Below, piece after piece: positions 43,100-52,522 of a stretch of 64,000 nucleotides of DNA. The stretch comes from MAG-121220-bin8 sp002700465. Its GTDB lineage: Bacteria; Bacteroidota; Bacteroidia; Flavobacteriales; Flavobacteriaceae. Numbering within the stretch: position 1 is the stretch's first letter; each line of letters starts with the position of its first letter. The translations under genes were made by a program, and so were the position numbers. The stretch is from assembly GCA_943789295.1 (NCBI GenBank), contig CALSTO010000002.1:350122-414121 (forward strand), in the 5' to 3' direction. The notes beneath the pieces are model-generated. The model was not told where the DNA came from and searched no databases. It worked only from the letters and a program-made list of their open reading frames with translations.

Positions 43100-43705
43100 A
43101 TGAAACTAAATACTTTACTTTTTACAGTTTTTTTAATTTCAACATTTTCTTTTTCTCAAGAAAAAGATGATTTGTTTAATATGATTGAACAAGAGGAAAA
43201 GAAAATTGAATTACTTCCAGAAAAAATGATTTTTACACAAAGTTTACTTTGGGGAAAAAAAGGTTTACTTCGAAAAACAGGCATTTCTCCTCTCAATTTA
43301 GAAAATAGACAAAAGGAACTTAAAATAAGAAAGACAATGTTAACAACTCACCAAGCTATTGGTTATTTAACATTAGCCTCGATGATAGCTCAAGGTATAA
43401 TTGGTGGAAAGTTGTATAATGGAGATGAAAGTTTGAGAAGCACTCACAATACTATGGGTAAGGTTGTAAATATTGGTTATTTTACTGGGGCTGGTCTATC
43501 ATTATTTTCACCACCACCATTAATAAATAAAAAGAAATCAAAGGGATTTGATTCTGTAAAAGCACATAAAATATTAGCTACTGTTCATTTCTCTGCAATG
43601 GTTGCTACCAACCACTATAAATACAGAGATAAAAAAGTTCATAAAGCAGCTGCTTATACTGCGTTTGCTAGTTATGCAACAGCTGTTATTGTTCTAAAAT
43701 TTTAA
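43100..43705 (+). CDS. Exported b561-like four-helix membrane protein
   Basis: 201 residues. A signal peptide (to SFSFSQ) is followed by a short acidic periplasmic region and four hydrophobic helices. Paired histidines sit at helix ends: TTHQAIGYL, STHNTMGK, KAHKILATVHF, NHYKYRDKKVHKAA. This is the spacing expected of a di-haem cytochrome b561 core (HxxxG-like). I infer a quinone-linked electron carrier for the GMC dehydrogenase. Not matched with certainty to a named family. Confidence 0.6.
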   Translation: MKLNTLLFTVFLISTFSFSQEKDDLFNMIEQEEKKIELLPEKMIFTQSLLWGKKGLLRKTGISPLNLENRQKELKIRKTMLTTHQAIGYLTLASMIAQGIIGGKLYNGDESLRSTHNTMGKVVNIGYFTGAGLSLFSPPPLINKKKSKGFDSVKAHKILATVHFSAMVATNHYKYRDKKVHKAAAYTAFASYATAVIVLKF

Positions 43706-43707
43706 TT

Positions 43708-44244
43708 ATGTATAGAATTATAGTCCTTTTAATTTTTATTTCATTTTCTAATTTATCGGCTCAAAATGAAAATAAATGGATGCTGGATACTCAACAGTCT
43801 GTTATTGAGTATAACGCTAAGCATCTTCTTCATGCATGGTCGGGAATTAATAAAAATGTAAAGGGAGTTTTTCTGGAACAATCTAAAAGTAAGATTGCTA
43901 TTTCAGCAAATATAGCTGATTTTGACAGTGGAATTAGTAATAGAGATTCTAATGCAATCAGAGTATTAAATGCTTTAAACTTTCCAAGTGTTAAGTTTTT
44001 TTCAGACAAAATTATAGTTTCCTCTAATAGTATTGAATTTAATGGTGAACTAGATTTTCATGGAAAACAAGTCAATAAAGAATTTACAGCATCCTATAAT
44101 AAGGAAAATGACATCTTGATTGTTGAAGGAAATTTTTCGATTATTCTCACAGATTTTGACATTAAATTACCATCATTAATGCTTGTCAAAATGGATGACT
44201 TAGCAAAAATTAACTTTAAATTAATATTTAAAAAAAGTAATTAA
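43708..44244 (+). CDS. YceI-family periplasmic protein
   Basis: 178 residues with signal peptide (SNLSAQ). The lipocalin-like YceI fold is indicated by KWMLDTQQSVIEYNAKH, SNRDSNAIRVLNALNFPSVKFFS and the C-terminal LNVKMDDLAKINFKLIFK-like ending. YceI proteins bind isoprenoid chains such as ubiquinone precursors in a beta-barrel. Location 2 bases after the b561-like gene fits a role in handling a quinone or lipid in the same electron path. Confidence 0.82.
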   Translation: MYRIIVLLIFISFSNLSAQNENKWMLDTQQSVIEYNAKHLLHAWSGINKNVKGVFLEQSKSKIAISANIADFDSGISNRDSNAIRVLNALNFPSVKFFSDKIIVSSNSIEFNGELDFHGKQVNKEFTASYNKENDILIVEGNFSIILTDFDIKLPSLMLVKMDDLAKINFKLIFKKSN

Positions 44245-44245
44245 T

Positions 44246-45310
44246 TTAATCTTGCCACTCGGCTATAAATAGGTTTGTATCTCTAGTACCGTCATTATTT
44301 CTGTTTGAAGAAAAGGCTAATTTTTTTCCATCTCTAGAAAAAACAGGAAAAGCATCAAAGGTTTCACTGTGTGTAATTCTTTTTAGATTTTTACCGTCAA
44401 TATCAATCATGTAAAGATTGAAAGGAAATCCCCTTTCGGCTTCAAAATTTGAAGAAAATAGAATTTTTTCACCTGATGGATGAAATACTGGACTCCAGTT
44501 TGCATTACCAAGATCTGTTAATTGACGAAGTTCACTTCCATCAGAGTTACAAATATATAACTCCATATTAGTGGGTTGAACCAGTCCTTGTTCAAGCAAA
44601 CTTTTATATTCTTCGATTTCATTTTCAGTTTTAGGTCTTGAAGATCTAAAAATTAATTTTGATCCATCTGGTGAAAAGAAAGCTCCTCCATCATATCCTA
44701 AATCAAAAGTTATTTGTTTAACATTCGTTCCGTCAATATTCATCGTGTATAAGTCTAAATCTCCATTTCTTGTAGATGTAAAAACAATTTTGTCCCCAAT
44801 TGGAGAAACAGTTGCTTCTGCATCATAGCCGACTTGATCAGTAAGTTTGTTTGTAATTTTTCCATTTAAATCAGATACATATATGTCAAATGTATCGTAA
44901 ATTGGCCATACATATTTACCTTCTTTTCTTAAAGGAACCTCAGGACATTTTTCATTATCTTGGTGTGTAGAGGCATATAGAATATGTTCATTATCTGGAA
45001 GAAAATAAGAACATGTAGTTCTTCCAAATCCAGTACTAATCATTTTAGGTTCATTATTTTTAAATGTTTGATCAGCATCCATTAAAAACATTTGATCGCA
45101 TTCAACATTCCAACCATTATTATTAGATTGAAAAACTAGTTGTTTGTCATCGAAACTCCAATATGCTTCCGCATTATCTCCCCCAAAAGTTACTTGTCTT
45201 AATGTTTTAAAATTCACTTCATCTTCAAAAATTAGAGAGTTTGAATTTTCTTTTTTTGTTTGACAAGAAAATAGTCCAAATAAAATTATAAATAGAGATA
45301 ATTGTTTCAT
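44246..45310 (-). CDS. TolB-like beta-propeller lipoprotein
   Basis: 354 residues from ATG 45310 with lipobox LFGLFSC; the frame open upstream to 45424 is not part of it. WD40-like PD40 repeats are seen as AEATVSPIGDKIVFTSTRNG, GGAFFSPDGSKLIFRSSRP, WSPVFHPSGEKILFSSN and AFPVFSRDGKKLAFSSNRN, roughly every 45 residues. The protein probably sits on the outer membrane or periplasm and binds a partner; no catalysis is evident. It is divergent from the M28 peptidase gene. Confidence 0.85.
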   Translation of the reverse strand: MKQLSLFIILFGLFSCQTKKENSNSLIFEDEVNFKTLRQVTFGGDNAEAYWSFDDKQLVFQSNNNGWNVECDQMFLMDADQTFKNNEPKMISTGFGRTTCSYFLPDNEHILYASTHQDNEKCPEVPLRKEGKYVWPIYDTFDIYVSDLNGKITNKLTDQVGYDAEATVSPIGDKIVFTSTRNGDLDLYTMNIDGTNVKQITFDLGYDGGAFFSPDGSKLIFRSSRPKTENEIEEYKSLLEQGLVQPTNMELYICNSDGSELRQLTDLGNANWSPVFHPSGEKILFSSNFEAERGFPFNLYMIDIDGKNLKRITHSETFDAFPVFSRDGKKLAFSSNRNNDGTRDTNLFIAEWQD

Positions 45311-45314
45311 GTTA

Positions 45315-45339
45315 TAAATTTGTAATTTGCGCAAAAATA
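45315..45339. promoter_or_regulatory. Overlapping divergent -7 boxes
   Basis: TAAATTTG at 45315-45322 (+) and TATTTTTG at 45339-45332 (-) are both exact TAnnTTTG matches 9 bases apart inside the 37-base gap between the divergent TolB-like and peptidase genes. The two initiation sites would face each other. Confidence 0.4.
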
Positions 45340-45347
45340 TACAAATA

Positions 45348-46580
45348 ATGAGAAACCCTTTGATATATATTGTCTTCTTTTTAATTTTTTCAATTTCCTG
45401 TACTTCTCCCAATGTGTACACCAATCAAATCAAATCTGATTTAACTTTTTTATCTTCTGATGATTTAGAAGGAAGGGCAACCGGAAGTGAAGGTGAAAGG
45501 ATTGCAGCAAGTTATATATCAAAAAGGTTCAAAGATATGAATATAGAAGCTAAAGGTTTAAATGATTACCTACATCCTTTTTCTTTCAAGCCAAAATCTC
45601 ATCCACATGAGGAAATAAAGTTTAACGATTCATTACATAGTAATGGTATTACAGGGAACAATGTAATAGGTTTTATAAATAATAAATCTTCAAATACTGT
45701 AGTTATTGGCGCTCATTATGATCATCTTGGTTTTGGAGATCAAGGTTCATTATACAGAGGAAGTGATGTTAAAATTCATAATGGTGCAGATGATAATGCA
45801 AGCGGAGTTTCTTTGATGCTGGATTTAGCAGCTAAATTAACTGACGAAAATAAAAACAATAATTATTTATTTATTGCTTTTTCAGGTGAGGAAATGGGTC
45901 TTCTTGGTTCAAATTTCTTTGTAAAAAATCCGACAATCGATATTTCATCAATTAACTACATGATAAATATGGATATGGTAGGAAGGTTAAATGATGAAAA
46001 ATCTCTTGCAATTTATGGACTTGGAACTTCTCCTATTTTTAAACAAACCATAAAATCTAACAACGATATTTTTAAAATTATTGAAAATGAATCTGGAATA
46101 GGTCCATCTGATCATACATCATTTTATTTGCAAGATATCCCTGTTCTACATTTTTTTACTGGCCAACATGAGAACTATCATAAACCTAGTGACGATAGTG
46201 ATCTAATTAACTACGATGGTTTAGATTTAATTTCAAACTATATATTTTCTATAATCTCTGACCTTGATGACAATGGAAAGTTAAAGTTTAGAAAAACAAA
46301 AAATGAAAGTGAAGAATCTCCAAGATTTAAAGTTTCACTAGGTGTTATTCCAGATTATTTATATGATGGTAAAGGAATGCGAATTGACGGAATTTCGTCA
46401 GGAAGACCTGCTGAAAAAGCAGGGTTTTTGAAGGGTGATGTTATCACTAAATTAGGGGAATCTAAGATTGAGGACATGATGTCTTATATGAAAGCCTTGT
46501 CTAAATTAAAAAGTGGTGATTTAGTAAAGGTTGAATATAAAAGAGATAATAAGATATCTTCAAAAAATGTTACTTTCTAG
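45348..46580 (+). CDS. M28 family aminopeptidase lipoprotein with C-terminal PDZ domain
   Basis: 410 residues from ATG 45348, lipobox LIFSISC. The zinc peptidase motifs are GAHYDHLGFG (His/Asp), NGADDNASGVS (bridging Asp), FSGEEMGLLGS (Glu-Glu), and NYHKPSDDSDLIN (late His). The M28 core is about 30-320, and a PDZ domain (LGVIPDYLYDGKGMRIDGISSGRPAEKAGFLKGDVI) ends the protein. It should release amino acids from peptides outside the inner membrane. Confidence 0.9.
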   Translation: MRNPLIYIVFFLIFSISCTSPNVYTNQIKSDLTFLSSDDLEGRATGSEGERIAASYISKRFKDMNIEAKGLNDYLHPFSFKPKSHPHEEIKFNDSLHSNGITGNNVIGFINNKSSNTVVIGAHYDHLGFGDQGSLYRGSDVKIHNGADDNASGVSLMLDLAAKLTDENKNNNYLFIAFSGEEMGLLGSNFFVKNPTIDISSINYMINMDMVGRLNDEKSLAIYGLGTSPIFKQTIKSNNDIFKIIENESGIGPSDHTSFYLQDIPVLHFFTGQHENYHKPSDDSDLINYDGLDLISNYIFSIISDLDDNGKLKFRKTKNESEESPRFKVSLGVIPDYLYDGKGMRIDGISSGRPAEKAGFLKGDVITKLGESKIEDMMSYMKALSKLKSGDLVKVEYKRDNKISSKNVTF

Positions 46581-46630
46581 TCGAATGTAGATTTAATATT
46601 TAAATAGTTTTCTTAACTTATAGTTTTCAT

Positions 46631-48814
46631 ATGAAAAAGCTATATTTTATAATTTCATTTCTTATTTTTTCGTGTTCCGAAAATAAAGTATCAATCGATA
46701 TTCCAACCCTATCTAAGTATAATATTATTACTGATTATTTAGATGTTGCGGATACTTTAAATGTTTATTTAAACAAAACTTTAGGTTTGACCTTAGAGGT
46801 TTCAAATAAACAAAAAAATAGATCTATAATTCTAATAGAAAAAACCGATTACAATAAAGACTTTATTTCTATAAATTATAAGGACTCCTTAATTACAATA
46901 TCGGCTAATAACAAGACAAATTTATACTATGCAACTTATGATTTTATAGAAAAATTTCTGAATGTAAATTGGTTGTCAACTGATTTCACATACTACAATG
47001 ATTTGAAATCAATAAATATCCCTACTAATTACTCTTATTTTTATGAACCACCTGTATTGACTAGAACAGTTCATTCAAAGTTGTTTTATAAGGATTCAAT
47101 TTTTGCTGACAAATTAAAAGTCACAAATGAAGCATTTCCTAGATATGTGCCAAACGCTAGAGTACATACTTTTCATCGCTTTCTTCCTTATAATGTTTTT
47201 TACGAAAAAAATCCAGAATATTATGCCTTAAGAGGTGATAAGAGACTGCCTACTCAGCTGTGTTTAACAAATCCTGATGTTTTAAATATAGTAAAAGACA
47301 GTGTAAATTCTTTTTTCAACAAGTTTCCTGCCTCTGATGTAATCTCTGTCAGTCAAGATGATAACACCCAATATTGTCAATGTGAGAAGTGTTCAAAAAT
47401 TGATATTGAGGAAGGAAGTCCTGCTGGAACAATGATTCATTTTGTTAATGAAGTAGCTAAATCTTTTCCAGAAAAAACAATATCAACACTAGCTTACCAA
47501 TACACCAGAAAACCGCCTAAAGTTAAACCTATTGAAAATGTTTTAATAACATTATGCTCTATTGAATGTGATAGAAGTGTTCCAATAGAAAGAGGATGTA
47601 AAGATTTTAGCTCTGATTTAAAAGGTTGGTCACAATTAACCGATAATATTAGAATTTGGGATTATACTACCCAGTTCACAAATTTCTTAGCACCTTTTCC
47701 AAATTGGGGAACCTTAAAACCAAATATAAATCTTTTTGTTGATAATAATGCAAAGTGGATTTTTGAACAACATTCGAATAATAATAGTGAGTTGTTTGAA
47801 CTTAGAAGTTATATTATGGCAAAGCTGCTTTGGGATCCTAATTTAGATTTTCAATTTCTTTTAAATCAATTTAATAACAGGTATTATGGAAGTGGTGGGG
47901 AGTATATTTCTGAATACGTAAATAATATACAAAATCAGATCGATAAAACTTCTTTTTTTCTTTTCTTGTATGGTGACCCTTCTCAAGCATTTGACTCTTT
48001 TTTAAGTCCTGAAAATCTAATAAACTATGATATGTTGTTTAATAAGGCTTTAAGCAGTGTTGAGTTTGGTTCAGATTACTACAAAAGAATTCTTAGATCT
48101 AAAATTTCTATAGATTATGCAATTTTGGAATCTTACAGAAAAAATTTTTCTGATTCATTTCAATTAACTAATGTAGAAAACGATATAAAAAGCATTAATC
48201 CAAAATTGATAAAAAGACTTAGTGATTTTAATAACACTTGTGTTAATAATAATATCACATTAATGAATGAAATGGGATTCACAGTTTCTGATTATGTTGT
48301 AAACTATAAAAAGGCCTTGAAAACTGCGATTAAAGAAAATCTTGCGAGTTTAAAAAATATTACTCTTTTAACATCTCCTAAAAAATATGCAAACGAAGAT
48401 CCTAAAGTATTAACTGATGGTGCTTTGGGTGGTAATAGTTTTTATTCTAACTGGTTAGGTTTTGAGGGAAATGATTTAAATGCAGTTGTAGATTTGGATC
48501 AAATAAAAGAAATAAAATCTATTAGTATTAATTTTCTACAAGTAACAAATCACATTGTTTTTTTTCCAGAGCAAGTGGAGTTTTTACACTCTGATGATAA
48601 TTTAAAATGGAAAAGTTTAGGTAAAGCGTTTAATAAATTTGATTTATCTCCAAAAAGTAAAGTAAACGATATTCAAACATTTTCTATTGATGCAAAGAAT
48701 TTAAAAACTAGGTACATTAAAATAATAGCAGATAACATCAGTAAAGCACCTATATGGCACCACGGAGCTGATTTACCCTCTTGGATATTTGCTGATGAAT
48801 TAATAATTGAATAA
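46631..48814 (+). CDS. DUF4838 lipoprotein with discoidin-like C-terminal domain
   Basis: 727 residues with lipobox FLIFSC. The N-terminal half has an alpha-glucuronidase-N-like region (TLNVYLNKTLGLTLEVS... YDFIEKFLNVNWLS), and the DUF4838 TIM barrel is marked by SVSQDDNTQYCQCEKCSKID and PLAYQ-type blocks (STLAYQYTRKPPKVKP). The last ~130 residues look like an F5/8 type C carbohydrate-binding domain. It probably cleaves a glycan at the cell surface. It is followed 9 bases later by glpK. Confidence 0.82.
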   Translation: MKKLYFIISFLIFSCSENKVSIDIPTLSKYNIITDYLDVADTLNVYLNKTLGLTLEVSNKQKNRSIILIEKTDYNKDFISINYKDSLITISANNKTNLYYATYDFIEKFLNVNWLSTDFTYYNDLKSINIPTNYSYFYEPPVLTRTVHSKLFYKDSIFADKLKVTNEAFPRYVPNARVHTFHRFLPYNVFYEKNPEYYALRGDKRLPTQLCLTNPDVLNIVKDSVNSFFNKFPASDVISVSQDDNTQYCQCEKCSKIDIEEGSPAGTMIHFVNEVAKSFPEKTISTLAYQYTRKPPKVKPIENVLITLCSIECDRSVPIERGCKDFSSDLKGWSQLTDNIRIWDYTTQFTNFLAPFPNWGTLKPNINLFVDNNAKWIFEQHSNNNSELFELRSYIMAKLLWDPNLDFQFLLNQFNNRYYGSGGEYISEYVNNIQNQIDKTSFFLFLYGDPSQAFDSFLSPENLINYDMLFNKALSSVEFGSDYYKRILRSKISIDYAILESYRKNFSDSFQLTNVENDIKSINPKLIKRLSDFNNTCVNNNITLMNEMGFTVSDYVVNYKKALKTAIKENLASLKNITLLTSPKKYANEDPKVLTDGALGGNSFYSNWLGFEGNDLNAVVDLDQIKEIKSISINFLQVTNHIVFFPEQVEFLHSDDNLKWKSLGKAFNKFDLSPKSKVNDIQTFSIDAKNLKTRYIKIIADNISKAPIWHHGADLPSWIFADELIIE

Positions 48815-48823
48815 TTAAATTTT

Positions 48824-50305
48824 ATGAAAAAATACATTTTATCCATCGATGCAGGAACAACTAGTTCAAGAGCTATTTTATTTGATAAAAATGGAATTCA
48901 AATTTCTATATCACAATTTGAGTTTACTCAAATTTTTCCAAAAGAATCTTGGGTTGAACACGATCCAATTGAAATTTGGAATACTCAATTAAAAGCGATT
49001 CACGATGTAATAAACAAATCTAATATTAGTGTTGATGAAATTGATTCCATTGGAATAACAAATCAACGAGAAACAACAGTTGTATGGAACAAACATACTG
49101 GAAAACCTGTATATAATGCAATAGTTTGGCAAGATAGAAGAACTGCTACATTTTGTGAAGAGTTAGATCATTTAGGAAAAGCAAATACCTTTTATAATAA
49201 AACAGGTTTATTATTAGATGCTTACTTTTCTGGAACAAAAATTAAATGGATTTTGGATTCAGATAAGTCAATAAGAAAAGCCGCTGAAGATGGAGATCTT
49301 TTATTTGGCACAATAGATACATGGCTTATATGGAACTTAACAAATAAAAAATTACACGCCACAGATTACACAAATGCAAGCAGAACGTTACTGTTTAATA
49401 TTCACACTTTAAGTTGGGATGATGAGTTATTATCTCTCTTAAATGTTCCAAAAAAAATGCTTGCCAAAGTTTATGACAGCTCAGAAATAATAGGAACTAC
49501 TGATTTAGATATTCTAGGTTTTGAAATTCCTATTTCTGGAATTGCAGGTGATCAACAGGCTGCGTTATTTGGTCAAATGTGTATTGAGCCAGGAGATGTT
49601 AAAAACACTTATGGAACAGGTTGTTTTTGCATGATGAATACTGGAAATAAGCCAGTTAAATCAAACAATAGAATGTTGACTACAATTGGTTGGAAAATTG
49701 GTAATAAAACAGTTTATGCCTTAGAAGGCAGTGTGTTTATTGCAGGAGCAATAGTTCAATGGTTAAGGGATCAATTGAATATTATTGATGATGCCTCAGA
49801 AATTGAAGATTTAGCAAAAACGGTAGATAATAACGGAGGAGTTACTTTTATTTCTGCTTTATCTGGACTTGGAGCACCTTATTGGAATCCCAATGCTACT
49901 GGAGCTATAATGGGAATCACAAGAGGAACTAAAAAAGGACATATTGCTAGAGCTGCACTTGAAGCAATAGCATTAAGATCTAGGGAAATAATAATTGAAA
50001 TGCAAAAAGATTCAGGAACTACTTTTGATAAATTAAAAGTAGATGGAGGAGCAAGTAATAATAATCTTTTAATGCAAATTCAATCTAATTTATTGCAAAC
50101 TCAAGTAATTAGACCAAAAATCACAGAAACTACCGCTTTAGGTGTTGCTTTCTTTGCTGGGCTAGCAACAGGTTTCTGGAATTCAATAGACCAAATAAAA
50201 AGTATTTGGGATATTGAAATGAAATTTGATCCTAAAGTTCAAGATTATGATAAAAAAGTTATTTCTAACTGGGAAAATAGAATTAAAAAAATTCTTATAA
50301 ATTGA
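48824..50305 (+). CDS. glpK: Glycerol kinase
   Basis: 493 residues, the standard length. ATP-dependent phosphorylation of glycerol; FGGY fold with SIDAGTTSSRAILFD at the start, GITNQRETTVVWNK, GTIDTWLIWNLT, and AGDQQAALFGQMC. The allosteric and substrate residues of the family appear intact. The stop overlaps the glpD TTG start by 4 bp (TTGA). Confidence 0.96.
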   Translation: MKKYILSIDAGTTSSRAILFDKNGIQISISQFEFTQIFPKESWVEHDPIEIWNTQLKAIHDVINKSNISVDEIDSIGITNQRETTVVWNKHTGKPVYNAIVWQDRRTATFCEELDHLGKANTFYNKTGLLLDAYFSGTKIKWILDSDKSIRKAAEDGDLLFGTIDTWLIWNLTNKKLHATDYTNASRTLLFNIHTLSWDDELLSLLNVPKKMLAKVYDSSEIIGTTDLDILGFEIPISGIAGDQQAALFGQMCIEPGDVKNTYGTGCFCMMNTGNKPVKSNNRMLTTIGWKIGNKTVYALEGSVFIAGAIVQWLRDQLNIIDDASEIEDLAKTVDNNGGVTFISALSGLGAPYWNPNATGAIMGITRGTKKGHIARAALEAIALRSREIIIEMQKDSGTTFDKLKVDGGASNNNLLMQIQSNLLQTQVIRPKITETTALGVAFFAGLATGFWNSIDQIKSIWDIEMKFDPKVQDYDKKVISNWENRIKKILIN

Positions 50306-51786
50306 ATAGAGCATTAAATATTAAATTATTAAATAATAAAAAAAAATTTGACTTTATTGTAATTGGAGGTGGTGCATCTGGACTTGGTTGTGCGTTGGAC
50401 GCTTCATCAAGAGGATATTCTGTCATATTATTAGAAAAATTTGACTTTTGTAAGGGGACATCCTCAAGAAGTACAAAACTTATTCATGGAGGAGTTAGGT
50501 ATTTAGAAAAGGGACAAATAAGCCTGGTTTACGAAGCTTTAAAAGAAAGAGATATTTTAAAAAAAAATGCACCTCACCTGGTTAAACAAGTAGGTTTTTT
50601 AATACCAGTTTATAATTATTTTTTGAAATTTTATTATTTTTTTGGTTTAAAAATATATGATTTTATTTCAGGTAATTTAAGTTTTGAAAAATCTAGAACA
50701 GTTAATAAAAAAAATGCAATTGAATTAGTTCCTAATGTTGATAAAGAACAATTAAAAGGAGGTGTTGTTTATTTTGATGGACAATTTGATGATTCAAGAT
50801 TGGGAATAGATATTGCTTTAACATCAGAATTTAATAAAGCTATTCTACTCAACTATATGTCGGTTGAATCTTTGATTAAAGAGAACGGGAAACTTAAAGG
50901 TGTAGTTGCGTATGACACTATAAACAATAATGATTTTTCTATTTATAGTGAGAATGTTATTAATGCTACTGGAGTTTTTTCTAAATCAATTATGGATTTA
51001 GATTCTAATAAATTGAAAACTGTTATTAAACCCAGTCAAGGAGTACATTTGGTAGTTGACAAAAGTTTTTTAAATGGCAATTTTGGAATATTAGTTCCAA
51101 AAACATCTGATGGAAGAGTGTTGTTTGCTGTACCTTGGCTAGATCATGTAATTATAGGGACTACTGATAACGTTGTTGATAAACCTTCTTTTAATCCCGA
51201 ATCAACTCAAAAAGAAATTAATTTTATATTGGAAAATATTAAAAATTACCTAGAGATTTATCCCACAAAAAAAGATATAAAAAGTGTGTTTGTTGGATTA
51301 AGACCGCTAGTTGCTAATAACTCTAGTTCTAAGTCTAAAGATTTATCAAGAAAACATAAAATTATAGTTAGTGAATCTGGAATGGTGAGTATTATTGGAG
51401 GTAAATGGACAACATACAGAAGAATGGCAGAAAATGTTATTGATCTTGCACTGAAAAAAACAAAATTATCATTTGTTAAAAGCAAGACCTCTAATTTGAA
51501 AATTAAGAATGGATTAATTGATATTGATTTTTCAAAAGAATCCTTAAGTAATGACTTTTTCTTGTCTAAGGAAATGATAATTCACTTTGTTAATAATGAA
51601 ATGGCATTAAATTTAGATGATATTATGTCACGTCGATCTAGATGCTTATTTTTAAATATAAAAGAAAGTATAAGAATTGCTCCAAAAGTTGTTGAAATCA
51701 TGTCAAATGAACTTTCTAAGAACGAAGTTTGGATAAATGAACAACTCAATTCTTTCTATAATCTAACTAATATTAATAAAATATAA
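50302..51786 (+). CDS. glpD: FAD-dependent glycerol-3-phosphate dehydrogenase
   Basis: 494 residues starting with TTG inside the glpK stop. FAD motif FIVIGGGASGLGCALDASSRG, the GlpD block GTSSRSTKLIHGGVRYLE and GGVVYFDGQFDDSRL are clear; IGTTDNVVD and GGKWTTYRRMAE follow. The C-terminal DAO_C-like domain is present. It passes electrons from glycerol-3-phosphate to quinone at the inner membrane. It is 2 bases from glpF. Confidence 0.94.
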   Translation: MNRALNIKLLNNKKKFDFIVIGGGASGLGCALDASSRGYSVILLEKFDFCKGTSSRSTKLIHGGVRYLEKGQISLVYEALKERDILKKNAPHLVKQVGFLIPVYNYFLKFYYFFGLKIYDFISGNLSFEKSRTVNKKNAIELVPNVDKEQLKGGVVYFDGQFDDSRLGIDIALTSEFNKAILLNYMSVESLIKENGKLKGVVAYDTINNNDFSIYSENVINATGVFSKSIMDLDSNKLKTVIKPSQGVHLVVDKSFLNGNFGILVPKTSDGRVLFAVPWLDHVIIGTTDNVVDKPSFNPESTQKEINFILENIKNYLEIYPTKKDIKSVFVGLRPLVANNSSSKSKDLSRKHKIIVSESGMVSIIGGKWTTYRRMAENVIDLALKKTKLSFVKSKTSNLKIKNGLIDIDFSKESLSNDFFLSKEMIIHFVNNEMALNLDDIMSRRSRCLFLNIKESIRIAPKVVEIMSNELSKNEVWINEQLNSFYNLTNINKI

Positions 51787-51787
51787 T

Positions 51788-52522
51788 ATGGACTCTATTT
51801 TAGCTGAATTTATTGGTACAACAATACTAATGTTACTCGGAATTGGAGTAAATGCAAATACAAGCTTAAAAAATACAATTGGAGGTGAAAATTCCAATTG
51901 GATTTTAGTAAGTATGGCTTGGGGATTATCTGTTTTTGTAGCTGTATTTATTACAGGACAGTTTAGTGGAGCTCATTTAAACCCAGCGGTTACTGTAGGC
52001 TTAGCTATGGCTGGAAAATTTTCATGGTCTTTAGTTCCTGGTTATTTAATAACTCAACTTGCAGCAGCAATGTTTGGTAGTTGGTTGGCTTACATTGTTT
52101 ATATAGATCATTACAGATTAACTAAAGACGAAAATGCAGTAAGAGGTTCCTTTTGTACAGGTCCTGCTATTAGAAATTATAAAAATAATTTCTTTAGTGA
52201 AACTGTTGCAACTTTTATTTTAGTATTTGCTATATTTTATATAGTTGAACCTAATTTACAAATTGAAGGTGAGGTTGTTAATTTTGGATTAGGTGCTTTA
52301 GATGCTCTACCTGTAGGTATTTTAGTTTGGGTAATTGGAATGACACTTGGTGGGACAACTGGTTTTGCAATAAACCCAGCTAGGGATTTCGGTCCAAGAC
52401 TAGTTTATTCATTATTACCTAGAAAGAATAAAAACGCTGATTGGTCTTACAGTTGGATTCCTGTTTTTGGGCCTTTACTTGGAGCATTATGCGCTGGTTT
52501 ATTATACAACTTTATTATGTAA
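51788..52522 (+). CDS. glpF: Glycerol facilitator, MIP/aquaporin family
   Basis: 244 residues with six membrane helices and the two half-helix pore motifs NPA (GAHLNPAVT, about residue 65) and NPA in FAINPARDFGP near 198. The Asp after the second motif is the glycerol-channel signature. Lets glycerol cross the inner membrane by diffusion. Third gene of glpK-glpD-glpF; it overlaps the next gene by 1 base (TAATG). Confidence 0.94.
   Translation: MDSILAEFIGTTILMLLGIGVNANTSLKNTIGGENSNWILVSMAWGLSVFVAVFITGQFSGAHLNPAVTVGLAMAGKFSWSLVPGYLITQLAAAMFGSWLAYIVYIDHYRLTKDENAVRGSFCTGPAIRNYKNNFFSETVATFILVFAIFYIVEPNLQIEGEVVNFGLGALDALPVGILVWVIGMTLGGTTGFAINPARDFGPRLVYSLLPRKNKNADWSYSWIPVFGPLLGALCAGLLYNFIM

Noticed and set aside
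52441..52522. N-terminal extension of the SDR-like protein
   Set aside because: It lies within glpF in another frame; the TAATG junction start gives the Rossmann motif at the right distance.
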